Shown piece by piece: positions 32,496 to 42,327 of a stretch of 64,000 bases of DNA; positions within the stretch are counted from its first letter, which is position 1, and the number at the start of each line of letters is the position of its first letter. Location of the stretch: positions 1,860,001-1,924,000 of the forward strand of contig NZ_CP151632.1 in the NCBI RefSeq assembly GCF_040144835.1. The letters are read 5' to 3'. The DNA is from Microbacterium sp. LWS13-1.2. GTDB lineage: Bacteria; Actinomycetota; Actinomycetes; Actinomycetales; Microbacteriaceae. The translations under genes were made by a program, and so were the position numbers. The notes under the pieces were generated by a model, which worked only from the letters and a program-made list of their open reading frames with translations, had not been told where the DNA came from and did not search any database.

Positions 32496-33166
32496 CGTCG
32501 GCCGCCAGACGGTAGCCCGCGCCGCGGATGGTCTCGATCGCTGCTCGGCCGAACGGCCGGTCGACCTTGCGCCGCAGGTGACCGACGTAGACCTCGACGA
32601 TGTTCGGGTCGCCCTCGAAGTCGTCGTTCCAGACGCCGGCGATGAGGTCGCGCTTGGAGATCACCTGCCCGCGGTGACGCATGAGGTGCTCGAGCACGGA
32701 GAACTCCCGCGACGTGAGCTCGACATCGGTATCGCCGCGCCGCACCGTGCGGGCACCGGGGTCGAGCCGAAGATCGCCCGCCTCGAGCACCGTCGGCCGC
32801 TCGACACCGCCCCGGCGGATCAGCGCACGCAGGCGGGCGACGAGCACGGCGAACGAGAAGGGCTTGGTCACGTAGTCGTCGGCGCCGGTCTCGAGCGCCT
32901 CGATCTGGTCCCACTCGCCGTCCTTTGCGGTGAGCATGAGCACCGGCGTCCAGTTTCTCCTCCGCCCGCAGCGCCTCGCAGACCCGCCATCCGCTCATGC
33001 CCGGCATCATCAGGTCGAGCACGATGGCGTCGTACGCGGTTTCTCGGGCACGCCACAGTCCGTCCACGCCGTTGTGGGCGATGTCCACCCCGAACCCCTC
33101 CGCCTCGAGTCCGCGACGGATGCCGTCCGCGAGGCGCACCTCATCATCCACCACGAGAATCCGCAT
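32488..33166 (-). pseudogene. OmpR-family response regulator, frameshifted
   Basis: The receiver starts normally (MRILVVDDEVRLADGIRRGLEAEGF, Asp in IVLDLMMPGMSGW), reaches CEALRAEEKL, and then shifts: the expected TPVLMLTAKDGEWDQIEALETGADDYVTKPFSF and the winged-helix domain (LTSREFSVLEHLMRHRGQVISKRDL, IRGAGYRL) are in another frame. The slip lies at about 32948-32962, consistent with one extra base. The second part has its own ATG at 32943, so a truncated DNA-binding half might be made. Because the kinase downstream is intact, a sequencing error or a recent mutation is likely; programmed shifting cannot be excluded. The GTG of the kinase overlaps its stop. Confidence 0.8.
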
Positions 33167-33172
33167 CGGCCC

Positions 33173-33206
33173 CAGTCTGGCCCCCGCCGGCTGAATCCTG
33201 CCTGAA
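33173..33206 (-). promoter_or_regulatory. CTGAA repeats and promoter of the two-component operon
   Basis: CTGAA at 33191 and 33202, 11 bases apart, at about the -35 position of a candidate -10 CAGACT (minus strand, 33173-33178), which is six bases from the regulator ATG. Matches the repeats at 31158-31183. Confidence 0.5.
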
Positions 33207-33303
33207 GCGCCGCCCTCTTCGACGCTCGCCCTGGTGGCCAGCGGTCATCGACGATCAGCCGCGCCAGCCTGAGACGAGGGCGCGATCATGGCTCAGGAGC
33301 CGG

Positions 33304-35043
33304 TCAGCCCGTCGGGCGCCTGGTGCGGTCGAACTGCAGGCCGCTCTCACCCTCGCCGAAGGCGGGAGTGACCAGGCGGCCGATCCAGACGCTCCAGGTG
33401 CCGTCTGCCCTCCGCGCGGCACGCGGGATCCGCTGGACGCGGACTCCCTGCCGCGGAACCTCCGCCGCGATGAGCACTTCCTGCGCGTCCTCGGCGAGGA
33501 GCCGGCCCTTCGCCGCACCATCCACGGCGTCCGCCATGCGGGCCCGGCGCAACAGGACGCCGTCCTCGCTGACCTGGGCGACGTAGGGGTGCCAGTTGTC
33601 GGGCACGAAGGTCTGCAGCTCGTATCCCAGCACCTTCTCGGCCGGCGCGTCGCCGGGGTTGATCGGGCGCGGAGGCGGCATCGCCCCCGCCTTCACGGGG
33701 GCGGGATCGCCCGACACCGCCGGCACGGTCTGCTCGATGGCCCAAACGAGGTTCGCGGTCTCGTCGCGCAGGAAGCGCACGTCCTCGATCGGCGGACCCT
33801 CGAACACCGCCGCGGCCGCGGGCGGCACGAACAGCCCTTCGAGCTCGCCGCGGGGCGCGCCAGGTTCGGGGGCGGCCTCCGTCGTCGTGAACATCCGCCA
33901 CGGCGCGGCGGCGGCGCCGGCGGGCACCGGGGTCGGCTGCTCGGTGAGTTCCCACAGAGATCCGAAGGTGTCGACCCACCGCACACCGTGCACGCGCAGC
34001 ACACCGCCGGGCGGCGTGTCGACGGGCAGCACGAGCCAGTCGTCGCCAGTGACGATCGCGGCTTCGACGACGAGCACGCGAGCGAGCTCGTCCGGGTCGG
34101 CGTAGACGGCGCCGAGCGACACCGCCGCATCCTCGAACTCCCAGAATCTCGAGACGGGCGATCCCGGGAACTCGAGGCGTGACGCGAGCACGTTGCGGGT
34201 GATCGGCTCGGGCGCGTGGCCCGCGGCATCCGGTGCGTTCTCTCGTGGGAGCAGATCGAAGCTCGACCAGCCCACAGTGCCGCCGCCGTACTCGGGGGCG
34301 CTGAGCACTTGCGCCGTCGTCGCCACGCTGAACCCGTACTCCAGGCGTCGGCCCACCCAACTGGACGGGGCGGCTTCGGCTCCACTCTCTTCGGCGAACC
34401 ACGCGCGCCACTCCTCGATCGCGGCGCGCGCGGCCTCGCGGCCTTCGCGCCTGAGAGCGGCGGTGAGCCAGGCCGGATGACTCCGCGCGATCGCGGTGGC
34501 GAACGCTTGGGCATCGAAGGTGCGACCCACGAGCATGCGCTGCGTCTGCGCCCAGTCGCTCGCGTCGTCGCCGAGGGCCGTCACGGGGAACCGCTGCACG
34601 ATCCTCGCGATTGTGGTGGCCTCGCCGAGCTCGGCGAGAACGTCCTGCAGCGCCCACGCCGCAACCGCCGCGAACCGCGTGTGCCCCGAGCCGTCGGGTG
34701 GAGGATCGGATGCCTCGGCCTCGACGTGCGGCTCGAGCAGGTCGCCGGCGCGCCACGCCTGCCAGTCGCGGGAATCCCCCTCTTCGGGAAGCGGTCCCGG
34801 GTGCCAGGCTGTGATCGGATCGAACTCGGCCGAGACGGTCACCGCGAGCGGGGTCCCGGTGTCTTCGCCGGCGAACTCGCCGAACTGCCATTGCCGGCCC
34901 AGCATCCACAGTGGATCCCAGACCTGAGCCATGAGGCCGACCTCGGGGTCACCGCTGACCGGGTTCGGCTCGATCCGGGTCGCGAAGGGCACGATGCCCG
35001 TCACCGCACTGATGGCCGTCGCGGGCCGGAACACACTCGCCAT
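33304..35043 (-). CDS. Unknown protein, 579 aa, last gene of the four-gene giant cluster
   Basis: Not recognised as any characterised family. The N-terminal 100 residues hold the striking block LMAQVWDPLWMLGRQWQFGE followed by FAGEDTGTPLAV, which looks like a family signature. The middle is aromatic- and arginine-rich (DWQAWRAGDLLEPHVEAEA, WLTAALRREGREAARAAIEEWRAWF), and the C-terminal third is beta-rich (VLGYELQTFVPDNWHPYVAQVSEDG, WSVWIGRLVTPAF). No signal peptide, no membrane helix and no obvious catalytic motif. AAGGAG precedes the ATG. It is 27 bases downstream of the 1375-residue gene, so it is made with it. A structural or assembly role is a guess. Confidence 0.85.
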   Translation of the reverse strand: MASVFRPATAISAVTGIVPFATRIEPNPVSGDPEVGLMAQVWDPLWMLGRQWQFGEFAGEDTGTPLAVTVSAEFDPITAWHPGPLPEEGDSRDWQAWRAGDLLEPHVEAEASDPPPDGSGHTRFAAVAAWALQDVLAELGEATTIARIVQRFPVTALGDDASDWAQTQRMLVGRTFDAQAFATAIARSHPAWLTAALRREGREAARAAIEEWRAWFAEESGAEAAPSSWVGRRLEYGFSVATTAQVLSAPEYGGGTVGWSSFDLLPRENAPDAAGHAPEPITRNVLASRLEFPGSPVSRFWEFEDAAVSLGAVYADPDELARVLVVEAAIVTGDDWLVLPVDTPPGGVLRVHGVRWVDTFGSLWELTEQPTPVPAGAAAAPWRMFTTTEAAPEPGAPRGELEGLFVPPAAAAVFEGPPIEDVRFLRDETANLVWAIEQTVPAVSGDPAPVKAGAMPPPRPINPGDAPAEKVLGYELQTFVPDNWHPYVAQVSEDGVLLRRARMADAVDGAAKGRLLAEDAQEVLIAAEVPRQGVRVQRIPRAARRADGTWSVWIGRLVTPAFGEGESGLQFDRTRRPTG

Positions 35044-35070
35044 GTCACACTCCTTCCCTTGGCACGGGTC

Positions 35071-38000
35071 TCATTCGTTCTTCAGGAAGGCCGGAACCGA
35101 GAGCGCGACAGCGAGCAGGGCCCTCGGATCGACCGTGTGCGCGTCCACCCGCGACCAGTGGTCGAGGCTGATCGCCGGCAGGATCTCCCCCATCTCGGCG
35201 ATGTCCGCGGGGGTCGCGACGCGCATTCGCACGAGACTGCTGACCTCGTCGAGCAGGTCCAGCAACCGCTCCTGCGACCACCCCTGCTCATCCGGCGGAA
35301 CGGCGAGCAGGAGCGCCTGGGGCGCTCGTGCCGACGGTGCCTGCGCGTGCACGGCCAGACCCGTCGTGACGAGCGCAGTACGCGTGTCGTCCTCCATGCG
35401 GCGCAGCGCCGGCCGCTTCTCGGCCCACTGATCGACGACGAGGCCGGAAAGAGCGCCGCCCGGCGAGAATCCCCGCGGCGGCGAGGTCGGCCCGAGCAAC
35501 TCGACGACGACCGAGGTCACCGCATGATTCGGGTCGGGAAGATCGGCATCCCCCGCCCAGCGCTCCGCGCCGAACAGCGCGATGCGCAGTGCTGCGGGGC
35601 TCCCGGACGCGCGTCGCAGGGCGGCGAGCGTCGCCCATGCGGCGACCGGCGGCCGCACCGTCGACATGCGGGCGAGCCAGCGGCGGACGACCGCTGCGTC
35701 CGTCGCGGCCGGACGCAGCGCGGCCACGATCGCCGGGGCATCGGGGGCGGCGGGGGGATCGAGAACCTGGACGACCGGCAGGCGCCCCACGATGTCGCCC
35801 AGCGCAGCGCCCGCGCCGGCGCCGGCGGCATCCGCCGCCGCGAGACGACCCTGGGCGACCGCGGCGAGGCCTCCCACGTAGCCGGCAAGCAGCTCCGGAT
35901 CGATCGTGGCCGCATCCACATCGTCGCCGATGCCGATCGCGGCGAGTTCGTCAGCGCGCCGCAGCAGTGCGGAGGTGCTCGCACCCGGCGGAACGTCGGC
36001 GATGCCCTCGATGCCCCGGCGGGCCGTCTCCAGCCGGGCACCGAGGTCGGCGCCGTCGACGACGTGCCGGGGGTCGGTCGAGCCATTGCCCACCAGGTCG
36101 TCGGGTGCCAGGCCGCGGGCCGACGACAACACGGCGCGGGCGGCCGCGGCCAGTTGCCAAGCCTCCGCGATCGTGATGCGGGACGCGGCCAGCACCGCCG
36201 GCCGGACGGTCAGCGGCTTCTCCGGCAGACCTGCAGAGCCCCGACGGCATCGCGCCCAGAACCGCTCGAGTCCTTGCGGGCTGCCGTCGGAGGCCATGAC
36301 GAACTCGAGGGCGGACACCCGGGCTCGGGCGAGCGTCCGCTGCGCTGCGGGTCCGGTGACAGAGATCGCGATCCGGGTGGCCGGTCCGAGGACGCCTCGG
36401 CACCAGAGCTCGAGGAAGGGATGCGCGCCGCTGCGGATTCCGGACACCCAGCCACTGTCGTCGTCGTCCGCCGCCCTGGTCGCCCCGCCGACGACCGCCA
36501 GGCGGTACGTCGCGCCGTCCTGTTCCGGCGCTGCGAAGGGGATCTGGGGCTCTTCCGGGATCGTGTCGCCGGAGACCGCATTCATGGCGGCGGCGGCACG
36601 CGCGGGGTTGCCTGAGACGAGCTGGTGGACGCCCTCGGCGAGCAGCAGGTCCGACACCGCGTCGGCGAGCTGGTCGAGACGGTCGACGCACGCCACGACC
36701 TTGTCGAGATCGTCGACTCCCGGTGCGCCCGGAGCTCGGAGCGTCGGCGCGCGCCAGCCCTCGTACGTCTGTGGCGCGGTGAGCACGGGCTCGAGGATCT
36801 CCCGACGACGTGCGGGATCATCGAGTCTCTTCAGCAGCCCCAGTCCGTCGACGACCGCGCCGGTGTGCGACATCGGCGTCGCACCGTCCGCCGGCGTCTC
36901 GCGCCCGACGACCAGCGGCGCGAACGCGCGGAGGACCAGGAGGAACCTGTTGAGGGAGGCATCCGTCTCATGCAGCCGGCGTTCGAAGCGGTAGCCCAGG
37001 AGCGCACCCAGGTCCTGCCCGGCGCGCATGCCGCGCACGATGTCGACGGCCTGCCGCATGCGGGTGCTGCTGACGTCGAGCTCGAGCGGCGAATCCGGCC
37101 CATCCATCGGGGCATGCGTCAGCCGGGCACCACGCAGCACGGCGGCCGCCGCGGCATGCGCCGTGGTGGGGGCCTGAATCCAGCCGACCCCGCTGGCGGC
37201 GGCGACGTCGTCGGCGGCGCGGGGCGTCAGCGCGATGTCTTCGAGCCATGCGAACGCGCCGATCGTCACACCGTCGGGCGCGCCCTGACGCACCTCGGAG
37301 AGGCGCCGGGTCGCCAGCGACGTCACCCACGCGTCGAGGCGGTGGGAGGCGGCATCCAGGGCGCCCGCGAGCAGCTGCTCGCGCACCTGCGAGTCGTCGA
37401 CCGTCGTGAGGTTGCGGATGCTGTCGCGGGTGCGGCCGGCGAACGCGAGGGCGACGACGTACTCGACCAGCTGCGCGAGCGCACGCAGCGCCCGCGTGTA
37501 CGCCCCGAACTGTTGCCGGACGCCGCGCAACCGCGCGGTCACCCTCGTGCGGGCGGCAAGGCTCGTCACCAGTTCCCCGAGGCGGGACCTCAACAGATCG
37601 ATCACCCGAGCGCCGGTCTCGGCATCCAGGGCCGCGGGGACGTCGAAGAGGGCGGGATCGAAGATCGCGTCGAGCAGCTCGTCGAACGCGCCCTGATCCG
37701 CGACGAGCTCCCGGAGGGGCTCCAGCGTCTCGCGCAGCGCCGGAGCGAGCTCACCCGGCTCCCCGTGCCCGACGGAGTCGAGCAGCTGTCGCAGCTGGAA
37801 TCGCGCATCGGCTTCGGCTGCCGCCCACGCCGAGCTCAGCAGCAGCTGAAGGACGCTTCCCTCGCACACCGCGTCGGGAGACTGTGCGAGAGCCTCGATC
37901 GCGGGCACATCGTCGTCGGCGACGAGCGGCAGAGCGAGCATCCGAGGACCTCCGAGATGCGGCACGCGCTGCAGCGTGAACGGCCTGAGACCCATGCCTT

Positions 38001-39198
38001 CCTCGAGCTTGCGCGTGACGTCATCACGGTCGGCCTCGTCGGCGGCGAAGCGACCGGCCGACAGCGCCGCGCCCAGCGGGCCGCTGGTGGGCAGCATCCG
38101 TCGCACGCGCACGTTCCGGCTCGCCGGCGCGAGCCCCAGGATCCACGGGAGCGTCTCCGCCAGATCACCCACCCGCACCGTGCGGGGCTGCGCATTCGCC
38201 CACATCGGCCACGCGGCGCGTACCGCCCGTTGCACCAGCGCGTGCCCCCGGACGCCGGACGCGAGGGCACTCGTGAGCGTCACGGGCACGATGCCGTAGG
38301 GCTGGCGTCCGACCCGCACCGCCGGGTACGGTCCCGCGGGCCGCACGAACGTCCGCACATGGTCGGCCACGTCGAGGCGATCGAACGGGCCGATCGCCCG
38401 CGGGCGGATGGCCCGGCTCAGCCACGGACCCCATGTCACGGGCCACAGCGCATCGGCCATCCAGGAGGCTCGGGCGTCCACGGCGGTCGCGCCGGGCCAG
38501 TCCGCGAAGCTTCCCGCTTCGAGGCCGAGGGCTCGGGCGAGCGTGCCCGCACCGCCACCGGTCGTCGGGTCTGCGTCGCCCGCGGTGGCGGTTCCCCAGC
38601 CGGAGCGAGCGGCATCCGTGTTGTTCGTGGGTGTGCCCGCCGCGACGAGGGCGCGGTCGGGGTGGGCCTGCAGAGCGGCGAGCACCTCACGTGCCGCGGC
38701 GGCCGGATCGAGTGGGTCGGATCGGCGCAAGCCGATGACCACCAGGCGCTGAATCGTGGCTGTTCCCGCGCTCAGCGGCACGGTGATCGCCAGGCCCGCG
38801 CCGACCGCGGCCTGGTAGTCGCGCAGCCAGAGGGCGGTTCCACCCGTCCCCTCGGCGAGCGATCGCAGCGACGCGATGCCCTCGTCGAAGGCGTCGGTCT
38901 CACCTTCAGCGGGCGGCTGATCGATCTTCCCGAGTGGGATGCCGAGCGCCGCCGAATCGATCGGCGCGCCCTCGGCGATGGACTCGATCCCATCCTGCGT
39001 GACGATGACACGGAACGCGTCGGGCAGCAGGCGCAGCGCCCCGGCGGGATCGGTCGCGACGTCGTCAGGCCAGATCCGCACGCGGAGGTCGACGTCGCCC
39101 CCCGGCGCGTCACGCCAATACGACTTCGTCTCGACGCGGACGGGCACGAGCAGCAGCGGGAGCTCGGAAGCGGCGTCGAGCCATGGGTCCATGTCCAT
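35071..39198 (-). CDS. Unknown giant protein, 1375 aa, third gene of the cluster
   Basis: A single uninterrupted frame, reading MDMDPWLDAASELPLLLVPVRVETKSYW at the start, a beta-rich opening. Notable segments are YPAVRVGRQPYGIVPVTL (about 290-310), followed by long alanine/arginine-rich helical regions, AFGWLEDIALTPRAADDV-like blocks in the middle and a final FSPGGALSGLVVDQWAEKRP. No signal peptide, no clear membrane helix, no nucleotide-binding loop, no protease or nuclease motif recognised. It begins three bases after the stop of the 1041-residue gene (TGACGCATG), so translation is probably coupled. Sense codon use and GC pattern look like neighbouring genes. Large antisense frames over it are shadows. 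Function unknown. Confidence 0.85.
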   Translation of the reverse strand: MDMDPWLDAASELPLLLVPVRVETKSYWRDAPGGDVDLRVRIWPDDVATDPAGALRLLPDAFRVIVTQDGIESIAEGAPIDSAALGIPLGKIDQPPAEGETDAFDEGIASLRSLAEGTGGTALWLRDYQAAVGAGLAITVPLSAGTATIQRLVVIGLRRSDPLDPAAAAREVLAALQAHPDRALVAAGTPTNNTDAARSGWGTATAGDADPTTGGGAGTLARALGLEAGSFADWPGATAVDARASWMADALWPVTWGPWLSRAIRPRAIGPFDRLDVADHVRTFVRPAGPYPAVRVGRQPYGIVPVTLTSALASGVRGHALVQRAVRAAWPMWANAQPRTVRVGDLAETLPWILGLAPASRNVRVRRMLPTSGPLGAALSAGRFAADEADRDDVTRKLEEGMGLRPFTLQRVPHLGGPRMLALPLVADDDVPAIEALAQSPDAVCEGSVLQLLLSSAWAAAEADARFQLRQLLDSVGHGEPGELAPALRETLEPLRELVADQGAFDELLDAIFDPALFDVPAALDAETGARVIDLLRSRLGELVTSLAARTRVTARLRGVRQQFGAYTRALRALAQLVEYVVALAFAGRTRDSIRNLTTVDDSQVREQLLAGALDAASHRLDAWVTSLATRRLSEVRQGAPDGVTIGAFAWLEDIALTPRAADDVAAASGVGWIQAPTTAHAAAAAVLRGARLTHAPMDGPDSPLELDVSSTRMRQAVDIVRGMRAGQDLGALLGYRFERRLHETDASLNRFLLVLRAFAPLVVGRETPADGATPMSHTGAVVDGLGLLKRLDDPARRREILEPVLTAPQTYEGWRAPTLRAPGAPGVDDLDKVVACVDRLDQLADAVSDLLLAEGVHQLVSGNPARAAAAMNAVSGDTIPEEPQIPFAAPEQDGATYRLAVVGGATRAADDDDSGWVSGIRSGAHPFLELWCRGVLGPATRIAISVTGPAAQRTLARARVSALEFVMASDGSPQGLERFWARCRRGSAGLPEKPLTVRPAVLAASRITIAEAWQLAAAARAVLSSARGLAPDDLVGNGSTDPRHVVDGADLGARLETARRGIEGIADVPPGASTSALLRRADELAAIGIGDDVDAATIDPELLAGYVGGLAAVAQGRLAAADAAGAGAGAALGDIVGRLPVVQVLDPPAAPDAPAIVAALRPAATDAAVVRRWLARMSTVRPPVAAWATLAALRRASGSPAALRIALFGAERWAGDADLPDPNHAVTSVVVELLGPTSPPRGFSPGGALSGLVVDQWAEKRPALRRMEDDTRTALVTTGLAVHAQAPSARAPQALLLAVPPDEQGWSQERLLDLLDEVSSLVRMRVATPADIAEMGEILPAISLDHWSRVDAHTVDPRALLAVALSVPAFLKNE

Positions 39199-39201
39199 GC
39201 G

Positions 39202-42200
39202 TCATCCCTCGCCGATGAGTTCCTGCACGCGCCAGCCGACCCGCGCCGGTTTCTGGAAGAGCGCCCACGCGATACGAGCGCTCGTGTAAGTCCCCTCGGG
39301 TTCGGGCACGCCCGGCGGGTTACCCGGCGGTCGCGGCGGCCAGATCCTGGGGACGAACGCGTTGAGGTGCTCACCCTCCTTCTTCCAGTGCTCCCACGTC
39401 AGCTCGTCCCGAACCGGCTGAGGTTCGATCGGGTCCTCCGGCTCATTGATGTCGAGCCCGAACCGCGGAGCGCCTATGTGCTCGGCCAGCGTGAACCAGT
39501 TGGCACCCGACGCGGGATGGACCGGATCGGTTGTGGGGTCCTGTGCCTTCGCGACCTCGTCGGTGAGGTCGAATCCGGCGAGAAGCAGGTCCGGCGTCAG
39601 CGGGATGCGGAAGATCGGCTCCACCGGCTGCGCCGCGTACTTCACGGGGTAGTCCGGCGCAGTCGAACGGACCACCGTCGCGATCACATGGGGGAAGCGC
39701 CGGATGAGCTCGCCGCGCACGACGAACACGAGCTTGCCGGCTCGTTCCGGATCGGCCAGGGCCCCGAGCCCTGCCGGTCCGCGGAGGGTGTGGATCGGCG
39801 CGATGTCAGGCTCCGTCGTCCAGAAGCGTCGCAAGCTCGACGCGCGGCCGTCTGTGGGGTACTCGCGCCAGACCAGCTCCCGCGCGAACTCGTGGTTGGC
39901 GCCGATGAGGAACGAGGACACGAAGCGTCCGTTGGTCTCCATCGCCGTCACCATGTCGTGGGGCTGGATGGCCGCCACCCCCGGCATGATCCACTCCTGG
40001 TCGTACCGGTTGAGCGCCTCGATGAGCGGCCGGCGGAACTCCGGCGCCGCCATCACAGTGTCGAGGTCGTCGGGAGCGCGCCCGAACATCTCCGCCAGAC
40101 CCGGGAGGCGCGTACGCAGTCGTCGCGGCACCGTGAGAGCGGGCAGCAGCCGCCCCGATAGATCCAGCACCGTCAGGTCGAGCCTCGGGCGCGGCGCCTC
40201 GACGGGCTCGGGGTCACGAACCACCGCCTCGTTGAACGTCTCGAGGACGACGCCGCTCGGCCCCTCGAACAGCGGGCGGATCTCTCCTTCGTCGGGCCCG
40301 AACTCCTCCCAGTCGAGCGCGACGCCCTCGATCCCCTCTCCCTCGCAGACCCGCCGGACCTCCTCACCGATCGGATCGAAGACCCAGGCTCGCAGCTCGT
40401 CTTGAGCGAAGGAGCGATACCCCGGTTCCGGCGGCAGACCGCTCGCCGGGAACCGCGCCAGGCAGGCCATCGGCAACTCCCACTCCTGGCGACTGCGCGC
40501 AATCCCCCACGCGAGGGCCACGTCGGCGGCCGCATCGTCGAGCCGACCGGCGAGCGCCGTGTCACGCTGCCAGGCGTCGATCTCCTCCGGGAGTGGAAGG
40601 GCGTCCAGCAGGTCCGCCAGGATCGCTGCCGCCTCGCGCTCGCCGTCGACGTGGAAGACGTCCTCGAGCCCCTCTCCTTGTTCGAGCAGACGCATGGGCT
40701 CGGTATGGGTCAACACGCCGGGTCCGGGTACAGGAAGCACCCAATCGGCCCCGTTGCCGTCGTCGTCCGCGAGGAGCGCGGTCGCCGCGAGCGTCCTCTC
40801 GTCCGCCGCCGTGAACCGCGCGACGCGCCCGAAGGGCCGGGCGATCCGTCGCATGGTGGCGCCCGCAGCCGCGAACGGCAGAGCACTGGCCGAAACGGCG
40901 CCGCGCGCGGTGAGCTCGTCGCCGACCGGAATGTGGGCCAGGGCGCGCTGCGTCACGCCGAGCGTGTCGCCGGCGCTCATGCGCGCGATCGTGCGGCGGT
41001 GCAGCGCGGTCGACGCCAACTCCGCGAACCGGGCGCGGTTCAGCACGCGGTTGGCCTCGAGCACATTCTGCAGCTGCGACCATGCACCGGCCATCAGCGG
41101 CTCCTGGTCCATCCGGACCACGGATGTCCCGAGCCCGGCCGCGATCCGCTCGGCCGGGTCGAGATTCAGCTCGGCGAGCCAGGGCGGGTTCTCTCCCTCC
41201 GCAGGCAGCGCCGTCGCGAGCACGTGCGCTCCCCCGTAGAGCGGAGGACCGACCTCCGGATCGGCGTCGGTCGAGGCGGGCACGTCAACGAGGTCGCGCA
41301 GCCTGACCTCTGAGGCGGCGGTCAGCTGCCCAGGGTCGCCGGGCGCCGGTGCCGTCTCTGCACCGGGCGCCACGAGCGCTCCGAAGACGTCGCGCGGACC
41401 GACGGCGCCGGTGACTCCCATCCCTGCATCGGAGGTGTCGACGAGCCGCCGGCCGAGACCTTCGGGAGTGGGGACGCCCTCGATCCGTTCGGCGAGCTCT
41501 TCGAATCCGAGCAGCCCTGCGGTCGCGAACTCCCACGTGTCGTACCCCGGAAGAATGACCTTCGAGTCCGGCCCCGCCGCAGGACTCCACGACCAGGCCA
41601 GCGTGGCCATGGGAGCACGCCCGAGAGCCGCGTCGACTCCCGCCTGGAAGGTCGGCACCACGATCGCACGCCACTGCCGGTCGGGTGCCAGCCGGCGCGG
41701 TGCGAGCAGTCGCGACAGATTCAGCCGTGGCGACCCCGAGCCGAGGCTGCGGGCGAGGAGTCCGGCATCCGTCCTGTGTGTTCCGAGCACCTGCGCGTGC
41801 GCCCATCCCCATGCCTCGTCTGGCCGCGGAAGGTCACCGATCCTCAGTTCGAAGGTCTCCGGCAGCTCCGGCCGCAGCGGCGGCTTGCGGACGGCGTTCT
41901 CGGCCGGCACGACGACCAGCCGCAGCCACGGCGGGAGCCTGCCGTCTCCGCTCGGTGCGGTCGGTGTGAACAGCCAGGGCAGGTCGGGCTGGTCGAATTC
42001 GATGTGGGCGAGGTCGCCCGTCGTCGCATCCGCCGTGCCGGGTGCCGGGTAGCGCCGGATGATCTGCGCCGGGTCGATGCCGAGCACGGCCCCGGGACCG
42101 CGCACCTCCACCTCCTGCTGCACCCGTGCGAGGCCGCCGTGTCCGTCGGACAGGTCGAACGACACGTCGATGCGCGCGGTCGCCGAGGCATCGGTGGAGA

Positions 42201-42327
42201 ACTGCGGATGACGGATGCCGGCTGCGGCGCCGGTGCGGAAGTAGGGCACGAAGGTGAAGCTCTCGCCGTGCGCAGGTTCGGCGATCACGGCCGGAAGCCG
42301 TGCCGCGACGTCGACCATGCCCATCAC
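39202..42327 (-). CDS. Unknown giant protein, 1041 aa, second gene of the cluster
   Basis: Starts MMGMVDVAARLPAVIAEPAHGESFTFVPYFRTGAAAG and overlaps the stop of the 930-residue gene by four bases. The first 200 residues look like beta-sandwich (ATARIDVSFDLSDGHGG, LPPWLRLVVVPAENA). A conserved-looking core lies in the last third: FGRAPDDLDTVMAAPEFRRP, then GRFVSSFLIGANHEFAREL and VWREYPTDGR. The C-terminal tail is proline-rich (PRIWPPRPPGNPPGVPEPEG). No secretion signal or enzyme motif seen. By order and size it belongs with the other three cluster genes; no function can be assigned. Confidence 0.85.
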   Translation of the reverse strand: MMGMVDVAARLPAVIAEPAHGESFTFVPYFRTGAAAGIRHPQFSTDASATARIDVSFDLSDGHGGLARVQQEVEVRGPGAVLGIDPAQIIRRYPAPGTADATTGDLAHIEFDQPDLPWLFTPTAPSGDGRLPPWLRLVVVPAENAVRKPPLRPELPETFELRIGDLPRPDEAWGWAHAQVLGTHRTDAGLLARSLGSGSPRLNLSRLLAPRRLAPDRQWRAIVVPTFQAGVDAALGRAPMATLAWSWSPAAGPDSKVILPGYDTWEFATAGLLGFEELAERIEGVPTPEGLGRRLVDTSDAGMGVTGAVGPRDVFGALVAPGAETAPAPGDPGQLTAASEVRLRDLVDVPASTDADPEVGPPLYGGAHVLATALPAEGENPPWLAELNLDPAERIAAGLGTSVVRMDQEPLMAGAWSQLQNVLEANRVLNRARFAELASTALHRRTIARMSAGDTLGVTQRALAHIPVGDELTARGAVSASALPFAAAGATMRRIARPFGRVARFTAADERTLAATALLADDDGNGADWVLPVPGPGVLTHTEPMRLLEQGEGLEDVFHVDGEREAAAILADLLDALPLPEEIDAWQRDTALAGRLDDAAADVALAWGIARSRQEWELPMACLARFPASGLPPEPGYRSFAQDELRAWVFDPIGEEVRRVCEGEGIEGVALDWEEFGPDEGEIRPLFEGPSGVVLETFNEAVVRDPEPVEAPRPRLDLTVLDLSGRLLPALTVPRRLRTRLPGLAEMFGRAPDDLDTVMAAPEFRRPLIEALNRYDQEWIMPGVAAIQPHDMVTAMETNGRFVSSFLIGANHEFARELVWREYPTDGRASSLRRFWTTEPDIAPIHTLRGPAGLGALADPERAGKLVFVVRGELIRRFPHVIATVVRSTAPDYPVKYAAQPVEPIFRIPLTPDLLLAGFDLTDEVAKAQDPTTDPVHPASGANWFTLAEHIGAPRFGLDINEPEDPIEPQPVRDELTWEHWKKEGEHLNAFVPRIWPPRPPGNPPGVPEPEGTYTSARIAWALFQKPARVGWRVQELIGEG

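Noticed and set aside
34216..36615. 799-codon plus-strand frame
   Set aside because: Shadow of the 579- and 1375-residue genes; composition is unprotein-like and it crosses their junction.
36625..40161. 1178-codon open frame on the plus strand opposite the giant cluster
   Set aside because: It has the histidine/arginine/glycine-rich composition of an antisense shadow in GC-rich DNA, spans the boundary of two better genes, and shows no domain or ribosome site.
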